A DNA stretch of 64,000 nucleotides from Penicillium oxalicum (lineage: Eukaryota; Ascomycota; Eurotiomycetes; Eurotiales; Aspergillaceae): positions 3,906,001 through 3,970,000 of the forward strand of contig NC_064652.1 of NCBI RefSeq assembly GCF_001723175.1, in the 5' to 3' direction. The first letter of the stretch is position 1, and each line of letters starts with the position of its first letter. Positions 1-12,000 of the stretch are shown here, in pieces. Both the position numbers and the translations under genes were made by a program. The notes beneath the pieces are model-generated. The model made no database searches and had not been told where the DNA came from. It was given only the letters and a program-made list of their open reading frames with translations.

Positions 1-3000
1 ATTTTTCGAATGTTTTGTAGACCTGTATGCTCGAACGGGATCATATCGATCGCTTGTTTGTGGACAGCTTGCAAGAATTTCTGTGGTGCCAGATTTTGGG
101 GCACGTGGATTTGAACTGGGACAGTGGCGATGGTAGGACCAAGCACCTGGTTAATACCAACCATGGACGCATTTCGTCCAGAGAGTGTGACTCCAAAATT
201 GACATGCTCAGAGTCTGTCAACTGAGCAAGTACCATAGCCCAGGCTGCCCTCAAAACAGTCGATAGAGTGATGGTGGATGGCTTGATTTTCACCGGGATT
301 GAGTGCGACATGAATTGGTCAGGGAAAGGCTGCTGATCACGAGATGGCAACATAGGGAACGTGGTTGCTGGCACAGCACATTGCGCAGCCCAGAATTCAG
401 TAGCAGCAGCAGGGCTGACGCCTTGAATGTAGTCAATAAACCGGTTGTAGGGGATCTCAGGCAGTGCCATCTCCTGGTTGTACTCAGCAGAGACTTGCTT
501 CGCCAACGTCGCCATTGTAAGACCATCATAAACAGCGTGATGGGCAGTCCAAATGAAGTAGCGCTGACGTGGAGCTTCCACAACCGCGAACCGAGACAAA
601 GGTTGACCGTAGGACATCGCTTTTTTCATGTCATCACGCAAGTAGGTTTCAAGATCTACCCCGGATTGCCAGTAGACTGGCTCGCGAAGCAATACCTGGA
701 AGAAGCCGTCGAGAACGGAGATAATGCGGGTACGTAGAATGGTGCTCCTTGACACGACGGTGCTCCAAGCTTCACGGAAACGGGCCAAGTCTACGGACTC
801 TGGCATCTTGAAGACTTCCTGTACATAGTACGCAGCAGAATCTTGACTAGTAAGGACCATGAATCCCTCCTGGAGAGGGGTGCAAGGGTAGATATCTTCG
901 ACAGCAGATGCATCAACATGACACTTTGCAGCGGCCTCCGATATCAGAGTTGTGGAGTCAACGGCAGGAGGAAGAAGTGAGAAGGGCTCGACAGGCCTAT
1001 CCTCATGTGGGGCGAGGAGTCGGATCTCTTTTGCCATGCCAGCAAGAGTCGGCTGCTGGAAAATCCCATTCATTGTCAAGACAAGGCCTTGGCTTCGCGC
1101 GGCGGCAATGATGCGCATGGCACCGATAGAGTCGCCTCCCAGACGGAAAAAGCTTTCACTTGGATCAAGCTTTGCTCTATCGGGGAGATGCAAAACCTCT
1201 GACCAGAGGTCAGCAATCAGATTCTCATTTGATGTGAGGCGGGGAGCGATGGCTGGCGCCTGCACGCGATAGGAGGCCAAAGTATCATCAGAAAGCATAG
1301 ATACAAGCTGATTCAGCCCGGGTCGGTCGAATTGGCGATTGATCGCTAGAGGTATTCTGTTGACGGGGAAGCAGAATTCTGGCAACAAGTCATCGGAAAC
1401 TTTGCCTTTCAGGAACGCTTGTATTTCCAAGAACCGTTGTTGCAATGCATCGGTCAACGGTAACAACTTCACAGGCTCTTCACCTTCGGGGGAATTGGTG
1501 AAGTAGGCAACAATTCGATCTTCGGCCTCATTTTGGATGGCAGTAATAAGCACATTTTCGGTGGGTCGGAGCGTAGTTTTGACCAGCTCCTCCATCCCCA
1601 GGATATCAGCAGTATTCCCTGTGGCACGCGAGGGTGACTGTTCTTCGAGGTCCACTTCATTATTTGACCAACGGCCCTGTACCCCTGTACAAACCAGCAC
1701 GGCGTTTGGAAGCCACACAGGGTTTCTCAAAAGGCTTTGTGAGCTATTTCGAACGTATCCTCGAGGAACAAGAGGACCGTCGACCAAAACTTCTCCTTTG
1801 AATTCTTTGGGAGCCAGCGCAGTCTGACTGAATGGAGATCGAACCCAAGTGCGTGCGAGTGCCGGGATAGGGCAAGGCTGTAAGCTGTCACAGCCAGCAG
1901 GCGCTATCATCAGGGATACCCAGACATGAATGTGATTAAGTTGGTGGGGATGAATCAGATTCACATCGCGCCACTTGAGCTGTAAGGAAATTGGCATTCT
2001 GTCTCCAGCAACCACCAATGTCTGCAGCTCGGGGACTTGAGTGGTATTTGTCGAGGTAGCCTCATCTTTACTGAGCAGGGCCCAATTGGCCCGGGAGAGG
2101 CGTAATGACTGAGTTACACTCATGTCAGTAGGAGGCACGATCACAGTGCCGCCGCGAATCAGAGTGAAAAGCGTCTCAACCAGATAGGAAGTGGACTCGA
2201 TGGTACTGAGTTGAACGACCCGGGCGCCGGGAGTGAGACCGGCCTTTGACCCAAGATGCGAGGCCGCCGTACTGATTGTGTGGTGAGCTAATAAAGCCCA
2301 GTCCTCGCCGTCCTTTACTGCCAAAGCGACTTCAGACGGGGAAATATCTCGCAGAGCTGTGTTTGCCAGAGTGACCGCCTTGATACTAGTCATGAATGCA
2401 GCGTCGACCGTCACATGAGTGAAACCATCATTGACAGATTTCGCAGTAAACCTTTCGCCGCCCAGAACAATGGCCGACTTTTGCGCTGTGAGGGCTTCGC
2501 GAATATCTTTCAAGTCATGTGTCGAGCTCAACGCAAGCGACGTTGCACCAGCTCTTAAAACTGCCAGAAGTGCCACTAGAGCCCACTTTGAACGTGGGAA
2601 GTCGAGCAGCACTATGTCCCCCTGGCAGACTCCTAGTCGCAGTAGATGATCTGCCAAGGAACAAGTCAAACAATCCAGGTCATAATACGTGAGAATTGTG
2701 TCATCAACCATGCATTGTACGGCAATCGATGTCGGGCTTGCTTCTGTTCTCTCTGAGATCAACTTAGGAATGCTGGCTTGAACTGACACCGGCTCCTCGC
2801 GGGATACAGCCTGGGCGAGAGACATCGGACTAGCTTTAGACAAGTCCAGCTGGGCAAGCGGCTGATTCGCGCAAGCGGCAAGTGCAAACAGAATGTGAGT
2901 GAAATTGCACAATAGTCGGTCTGCTTGCGAATCTGTAAGAACAGAGTTTCTGTAAGTGATATGAATCTCAACACCTGATTCTTCGCCTGTTGTGATATTG

Positions 3001-6000
3001 AGGTCGACATCGTACTATTTAGAAGGTTAGCAAAACAGTATAAAAAGACGGGATGAAAAAGTAGAAGAATTTATAATACCTCCGTAGGATCATTCTCAGC
3101 GACAACCTGAAGCTCGATCTCTGGAGGCGATCCCGGGGATGGTTTTCGCTGCAGAGACATGATACTGTTGAAGAGGGCAACGTCACTTTGTCCGAGCGCG
3201 TGCTGAATCGCTGCAAGGGAAACATGTTGATGTGGCAGACTCTCGAGGTAGTCAGTTTGCATGGCCTGCAGGAGATCATTAGGTGAGAGTTTCTCATCGA
3301 GGTGCATCCTGCACACCAAGAGATTGATGAATGGCCCAATCGCGTCATAAATGCCCTCCACAGGAATATCTCGCCCGGCGGCCATATACCCGAAGCATAC
3401 ATCCGAACTTCCTGTGTAAGCTCGTAGTACCAGTCCCCATCCGACCTGGAACAAATTGCTCATTGTCAGATCATTGGCTTCACAGAATTTCTTGAGCTCT
3501 CCCCCGGCATCAATTTCGATGACCTTCGACTGGAATCCTGTGGTGGACACAGGCATTGTGTTGAGAGCGGGGAAATGGCAGGCCTCGACATTTTCCAGCT
3601 GTGATTTCCAGTAAGATAGAGCATCTGCTTCAGACTGCTGTGATAAATATTTCATGTAGGTGCTATAGAGTGGGCCCGGAACTGCGAGCAGAGTACCCTC
3701 ATATGCAGCCACAAGGTCACGGACAAGGAGTGCCATTGATGTACCGTCGATGAGTGCGTGACTGACTTCTAGTTGGCAGTACACTGAGTCCGGAGTTTGG
3801 CAGATAGTCAAGCGATGTGCAGGAGCTGGCTGTCGGTAGTCGGGGCCCATTTGACTTGTAACGAAGACTGCAACTTCTTCCTGTCCGGCGACATTGTCCA
3901 AAGATAGCCGTTTGACTTCTGCAGGGTAGGAACGCAAGACCAGCTGATTGAAAACACCCGAGCCGTTGATTGCTTCAATAAATACCGTACGAAGCAAAGC
4001 GTGACGGTCCACAGTCTGCTGCCATGCGGCAACCAAGCGAGACACGTCCACGGCGGGTTGATCTTCACGAGGAACGACCTTGAACAGTTGGCGAACTTCA
4101 TATGTACCTGGCTGTCGGGCCTGGCTTATCAATATTCCTTCTTGAATTGGTGAACAAGGATAGAGATCCTCGATGGCGTCGGGCGAAATTCCAATACTTG
4201 GCAGAACAGCAGTAGTGAGTGTTGCCAAGTCTTGGTAGTTGATATCAAGCAGCGGGAAATCACTGATGCAGAATTCAGTTTCACTGACAGTGAGCTCATC
4301 AACAGCCATTTGAAGAGTACTTTCACAACGCTTGACCCATTGGCAAACCTTGCTCTGGTGGAGAATGTCGTTTTGGAAAAAGAACGACACATTCAGCCGC
4401 CCATGAGAAACGGCAGCAACAATGTCGAATACAGCGAGCCTGCCCATCGAGTCGCCGATATTCTCCAAGGACTCCTCCGGAAGAAGGACTTCTTCTTGAA
4501 GGATAGCATCTTCCCGCTCTGCGTGTTGTGATTGCCCAAGGTAATTGAAGCAAATCTCCATGATCCGATGGCTTCTCAACTTTTCATGAGTCTCGACGTC
4601 GAAATGGCGACGAGCGAAGTAGGCAAATCCATTGTCATTCCACGATTGGCGTGCATCCTTAGTGCGCTTGATTGTGGTTTTGATGGATTCATTCTTGCGC
4701 ACCCGACGATGAATAGGATGGAAAGTGGTAAACCAACCGATCGTTTCTGAAAGATCAATGGAGGACTCCCACGGTTCTCGACCATGGCCCTCGACGAAGA
4801 AGGAAGGCATCTCACGATCAGAGAAAGAGTCCGCGAAGGACAACTGAAGAGCCGCTAGAAGAAGATCAATAGGCTCAGTGCGCAGTGAGGTATTGGCGGC
4901 TGTCAGTAAAAGAGCGGTGGTCTTCTCGTTCAGGGTGAATGAAATTTCCTGGCCATTTCCCCAAAGCGGAAGATTTGCTAGCCCCCAGTACTCAAGGTTT
5001 GCGGCTGGAAGATCTTGAAGTGGAATTGGGCTTTTGGAGAGACTTTCCACAAGTTTCCGCTGCTCTTCCAACCAACTTTGGAACGGCATGCGAGCTGGAT
5101 TCAGCTGAGTATCCGGGAATTGCAACACTTGCTCCAATTGGCCAATGATTATGTGCCATGACACGGCATCAATGACCAAGTGGTGCGCAATCAGCGAGAG
5201 CAGCCTAACATCCTCATTGGCAATTTGGAAGTATTTAGCAACAAAGACAGGTCCGTTTTCAATGTTGATACTTCTCTGCGAGGCATTCAATCTCTCGAAG
5301 AGTTCGGGACGGTCTTGAACGAGGCATGAGTCAAAAGAACACAGCCCTTGAGCAGGACTCTTTGCCATTTGAGTCCATTTTCCATCACTATCTCGACGGA
5401 AGCGAGCTCGCAACATAGCATGATTTGCTGTGACACGCTCCATGGCCTCGGACAGCTGAGCGGGTGTGACCGGGCGCAGAACACGCAGCAAGACGCTCTG
5501 ATTGTAATGGTGCATGCCTTCACCGTCGGTGCGTACAACATCTTCAAAGTAAAGCTGTTGAATTGGCGACAACTCAAATTGAGTATCATATTGTTCTTCA
5601 CGATGAATCGCGGTAGGTTTCGCAGCGAGTGCACGAGCAACTACCCCAGACAAGGATTTCGGTTGCAGAATGTCTTGGACGCTAACCTGGATATCCAAGG
5701 AGCGACAACGCGAGACAACCTGCATTGCGGTGATCGAGTCTCCGCCCAGGCTGAGGAAAGACCGGTCCAAGCCGATGGCGTCGATAGATACATTCAGAAC
5801 ATGACTCCAAACTTGCGCAAGTTCCTTTTCCAGCTGAGTGGTGGGCTGATGCACAGTTGCCACGGTGATATCAACCACATCATGGTAGATCTCATCAGAC
5901 ATGGACTGTATCCAGCGAGAAATCGGCAATCGATTGATTTTCCGGGATGCTGTGAGAGGGATAGAGTACAAGGTGACCCAGATCGAAGGGACCATGTAAG

Positions 6001-9000
6001 GAGGAAGGAGTTCTCCCAGCCTATCCTGAACCTGTTGGACTCGTAGCTGTGCTTCATTCTTCAGTGTTCTTGGAACTAATTCAATGTGGTCCCCTTCCAG
6101 CGCCGCTGGCTGTAGGCCTGTGAGAGCCACAACAGCGACAAGCTTTCCCTTGCAAGGCCCCTCCTTTGGCAGGACGACCATACCTGCCTCGATTTCGGAA
6201 TGTGCACGAAGGTGGAATTCAATTTCGCTTAGCTCGATTCGCTGGCCATTGAACTTGACCTGGCTGTCCTTGCGACCAGCGATATTGAGTGAGCCATCCA
6301 CGTTGTATCGGACTAAATCGCCAGTACAGTAGAATTTGTAAAGTGGGGTTTCTTTGCCCTGAAGCCATTTTGGGTTTTCGACAAACACGGCTTTTGTTTT
6401 CTCTGGCTCGTTCAGATAACCTCGAGAAACATTGGGACCCTCAATGAGTAGTTCACCAACACAGCCAATTGGAGTGAGCCGATTGTAATCTAAAGGATCG
6501 ACGATCCAGTAGCGGCAGCCCACTCCACGGCCGATGTTCGCAGGCGATACAGTTGCACTGGCAATGGCATGCGAGGCCCAGATAGTGCACTCTGCAGGGC
6601 CGTAAGAATCAATGAGATTAACGCTTGTGGCCCATTGATCGACGAGGCTTTGCGAGACAGCTTCACCGCCCAGAACGAGGGTCTTCAAGGCGGGAACCTC
6701 GCGAGGATCAAGCAGAGCTGCGACAGTGGGAGCCATGAATGTCCATGTAATCTTCATGCGATTGATGGTATCTGCGAGGTTGTTCAAGCGATCATGCTCA
6801 GTAGGAATGCAGAGTGTGCCACCTTTAGCCAATGTCAAGAAAACCTCTCCCATGCTGACGTCAAAGCTGAAAGAGGCAAACTGTAACACCCTGAGGCCCG
6901 GTCCCTTGAAGCCAAGTCCTTCACCGTGCTGAATAGCCACTGTACAGACGCTGTTATGTTGCACGACGATACCTTTGGGTTTCCCACTACTACCAGACGT
7001 GAATATCACGAAAACTGGATTTGTCGGTTGAATGGGAGGCAGAGGCAAGCAATCCTGTTCGGTCAGGGCAAGACTGTGAACTAGAGCTTCAGTGATCACA
7101 ACTTTCTTGGCGGCATGCGAGCTGAACAGTCCCACTCGCTCTGGCGATGCAAGCACAACCGATGAGCCTGTGTCGGTGATCACACCCTCGAGACGGGAGA
7201 CTGGGTGGTCAGGATTCAACATGACACAACCTCCACCACTCTTTACCACTGCCAGCATGACCACGATTGTCCAACGGGATTTGTCAAAGCAAAGAGGTAC
7301 CAAAGACTCGGGCCTGATGCCGATATTGGTGACAAGGTAATTTGACAGCCTTGTGGAGAGATTATCAAGCTCTTTGTACGTAAACGATCCATCCCATGCG
7401 TCAACGGCAATCTCTTGTGGATGGCGATCAGCTTGAGCAGCGATCAAGTCATGAATACAGAAGTCTTCGGACTTCGCCGGGACGGCATTCCATTTCCAAA
7501 TCTGCCGCTCGTCCTCGGGGCTGAATGCATCAATGTCTTGCAGTCGACAATCAGGCCTGAAACTGGTGAGTTGGCTAAGAACATGGTCGAAGTGACCGAG
7601 AAGGTGATTTGCTTGATCCATGCTGAGGATTGAGCTATCGAAACGAGCCTCCAAGAGGATCTGATCGTCTCCCAGATTACACTCAACAACAAGAGCGTAT
7701 GGGTCAAATCGGGTCATGTCGGTGGGAATCTGAGTCAACTCCGTGAGACCGCTGACTTGCGTCGCTTGAGGCTGCACCACAAACAAATTTGTAAATTCAG
7801 TAGCTGCCGCTGTCGCTTTACTAATACGGCGAATTGCTTGCAGTCCGACGTGCTGATGACGCATCATCTCGACATTTTCGTCATGCTGCCGCTGCAGAAA
7901 GTCTTGTATCAACATTTCACCATCCAGGTGAACGTTCATTGGGACTGTTGTAATTGTTGGTCCCATCACTTTCTCGATACCAGAAACCGGTAGATCTCGA
8001 CCAGAAAGGGTCAGTCCGTATAAAATGTCCTCTGCATCTGTGTAGCGCGCAAGAACAATGGACCAAGCAGCTCGCAGTAGAATCGCCATAGTAAAGTCCG
8101 TATTCTTTGACAAATTGGTTGAGATGGTACGATACGAGGTTGTGTTCGCAGTGGGGTGGTATGTTGAGGAAGGCAGGCGAGGGAAAACAGCTGGTGGCTC
8201 CTGCGGGCAGAGCGATGCCCAAAAGTCTCGAGAAGTATCTTGGCTCATTTGCCGGGTGAATTGCACGAACTCAGCGAAAGACGTAGCCGGCGCAGGACGC
8301 GTGCCATCTTTGAAGAGCTGGGCAAGCTGATCAAACAACAAGCCCATGGTCCATCCATCGAACAGGGCGTGATGAGCTGTCCAAACAAAGACCGTAGAGT
8401 CTTCATTGGGGACCAATGCGAACCTGCAAAGTGGTCTACCAGCGGCAACTGGCGAAGCGCGAACACGATCAATGTACTCGTTGAGGGATGCCGCAGTTTC
8501 CCATTCGATGACTGAGGCATTCTTTGTTAGGACTGCTTGATAGGAGATGGCATTGATGGTGACGATTCGTGTACGCAGGATCGGATGAGCATTCACCAGC
8601 TCTTGCCAACTCTCCTGGAACTTCCTTACGTCAAATTCAGAGGGAAGTGCGAATGCAGTTGGGGCGACATATGCACCATCGTGAGTGGTTGACATAAGGA
8701 AAACACCTTCTTGAAGGGGTGTAGCATGGTATATGTCCTCAATCGCATCTTGAGACACTGAACACTGCTGTGCAGCTTCTTCGAGAGTTGCCTGTCGCTG
8801 ATTTTGCTCGTCTTGTAGCAATGAGAAAGGAGCATAGGCAGCTGCCTTGGCTCCATTGCTCAGATCAAGACGCACAGCCATTTCTATCAACTCAGGATGG
8901 CGGAAGATATCAGCGACACTGAGCAGGTAGCCTGCTCGTCGTGCAGCTGCGACTAGCTTCATTGCACCAATAGAATCACCTCCGAGGCGGAAGAAACTGT

Positions 9001-12000
9001 CCTGTCGGCCCACAGAGCTGGGCTCTTTGCCAAGAACGACAGCCCAAAGATCCCGAAGGCAGTGCTCTTGTTCAGTCTGAGGTTCTTCTTTGACCTCGTC
9101 AGCTAGTGCGTACATCTTTTGCTGTCGCTCATTCATGGAGAGAACTGCTCGACGCAATGCAATCCGATCCACCTTCCCGGAGATAGTCATGGGAATGTGG
9201 GAGATTGGAATGAATAGACTCGGAATCATATAACTCGGAAGCTTGTCAACTAGATTCTTTTCAAGGGTGCGTAGTTGATCAGCCATGCCGAAATCAAGTG
9301 GCACGAAAAGAGGTTCAATCCCAGTCGACAAGCTCTCAATGCGAAGGAAAGCAACGAGAGTCTGAGGTGGCAAAACCACGGAATCAACAGTCACATGCGA
9401 GACACCGGGCATGCTCTCGAGAATTGCATGTTCAATCTCACCGAGTTCAACTCGTTGTCCACGGATCTTGATCTGAGTGTCCTTGCGACCAATGAATCGG
9501 AGTTGGCCATCAGGGTAGTATCGCACCAAATCGCTTGTCTTGTAGAAACGCCGAGGCTCGCCAGACTCTTTCTTTGGAAGCCACACAGGATCTTCGAAGT
9601 AAGCAGCCTCCGTCTTGGCGGGCTCGTTCAAGTAACCTCGTGTGACCAGTGGACCTTCGATAATAAGCTCACCGGTGCATCCCACCGGCATGAGCTTATT
9701 GACGTCGTCTGGATGTGTGATCCACAGGCGAGTACCGACTGCATGACCCAGGCACAAAGGATCACTTTGAGAGTTGAGCGGCTCGGAACCCATGCTGTAA
9801 ATTGTGCACTCCGTAGGGCCGTAGACGATTCGAATGCAGATTTTATCCGTCCATCGAGCTATATCTTCTTTGGAGATGGCTTCTCCTCCAAGAACAACCG
9901 TTTTCAAACCGGGGACAAGCTCAGGCGTAAGAAGACTGAGCACACGCGGGGTCAGGAACGCCCAGTTGACACCTAAGCGATTAATAGCGCCAACAAGGTC
10001 ATCCACGCGATCTTTTTCATGAGGAATGCAGACGGTTCCACCTCCAACTAGCGTGGTGAATGTATCCGAAACACTCGCATCAAAAGCGTAAGCTGAGAAT
10101 TGCAGAACACGGGCTGACTGGTCCACCCCCCACTCTGGCCCATGAGCGAGAATACTGGTGATGAGAGACTCATGTTCAAGAACGATACCCTTCGGCTTGC
10201 CAGTGCTTCCGGAAGTAAATGAAACAAAGGCGGGATTATGTGGCAAGGCTTTCGGGAGTTGTGCACCTGGGGACGGCTCAGGGAGATTTGCCAGGAAAGC
10301 CTCATCCACGACCACAACCCGATTGACAAGACCATCCACGACACCGATGTTCTCCTTCGCGACGACTGCTATGGTTGCAGCACAGTTTTCTATGATGTCT
10401 TGAACTCGGGTGCGTGGATGACTTGAGCTCAGCCCCACACAAGCACTGCCCGACTTCATGATGGCAAGCATAACCACTGCTGCCAGCTTGGATTTGGAGA
10501 AGCAGTGAGGAATCAAAACCTCAGGACCAGATCCAAGCTCTGCCAAGTGGTGGGCCAGCTTCTCCGATAAGCCACCCAACTCTCTATAAGTATACTCACC
10601 ATCCCAAGCGCAGACAGCTTGAGCATCGGGCTGCTCCTGCACCTTGGCGTAGACATAGTCATGTACCACGCCGGGTTTTGACGTTGGCTCATCCTGGTTC
10701 CAGGCAAACACTTGGCTGCGATCGTACTCGCTGAAAAGGTCCACTGACACAGCAGGTACTGATGCGTCCCTCAGGATGGCGGAAATTGCGCTACTGAAGG
10801 TATATGCGAGATTGGACGCATCTCCCTTAGTCAAAAGTGATGACCAGTAACCAATGTCGATCCTGACATTGTCGTTTCCAACATGAATTGCGACGCAGAG
10901 ATCGAACTACGATGTTCAGTCAATCTTTTTCAAACTCGTATTAGGAAGAGCGGGGGGAGAACTTACATCTGTAGGATCATCTTCCTCGATGGACTTGAAC
11001 GCAAGCGACTCAGCATATGGCTGGTCTGACACATCGTTCTGGACCGATATGATGCTGTTGAAAAGCGGCATCCCTGACAAGTCTAAACGGTGCTGAATCT
11101 GAGCGAGAGAGGTATGCTGGTGCGGTAAAGCATCGAAGTACTGCTCCTGCATACCAAGTATGGCATCGAGAATGGTCGGCTGTTCTTCAAGGCGTACACG
11201 GCATACGAGCATGTTGATGAAAGCTCCGACGGCACGGTCAATTCCTTCAACCGGCACATCCCGTCCAGCTGCAATATAGCCAAAGCAAATATCACTGGTG
11301 TCGGTGTAAGTGCGAAGAACCAAGGCCCAAGCGGCTTGAAGAACATTTGCTAGAGTCACGCCATTTGCCTCGGAAAATTGGATCAGCGCTGCTGTGTCAT
11401 TGAAGGGGACAGGGACAGAGCAGATTCGCTTCTCGGTGGCATCCGCGGGGTACATTGGCATAATCGTTGGCTGCGTACCCTTGAGGTGTTCAGTCCAGTA
11501 GCCTAATGATATTTCAGCGGCTTCGGGATTGGAGATGTAGTCCATGTAGTCGCTGAAGCGCGCAGGGCTTCCCGACAATGAATGCTCATCAAAGGCTGCA
11601 GAAATTTCGCGTAGAATAACTTCCGTGGAACCACCATCAACCAGTGCATGGCTTATCTCAAACTTCAGGAAAACTTCGTTGACTCCTGCACAGCAGATAG
11701 TCAGACGATGCTGTGGTTGCGAGGGCTTAAAGCTGGGCGGGGGCAAGGTCTTAAGGCGATTTATAACAGCCTCTTGATCTTCCAAGTCCGAGAATTTGCA
11801 AATTTGGAAGTATGCTGAGACTTTTTTGAGAACCAGTTGCTGAAAACGCCCCTCAACTTCAACAAAAACAGTCCGCAAAGCTTGATGTCGGTCCACCACC
11901 ATCTGCCATGCAGTCTGCAGTCGTGATACAGTAGTATCCACATCGTGAGTCGACTGAACATGCAGCACGCGACGAATCTCGTAAGTACCGGGAAACTTGA

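Noticed and set aside
5348..6046. 232-codon plus-strand frame within the NRPS
   Set aside because: It is antisense to T3 and the epimerase domain, whose protein motifs are clear; shadow frame.
9275..9976. 233-codon plus-strand frame within the NRPS
   Set aside because: Antisense to the A2 domain with no recognisable motifs.
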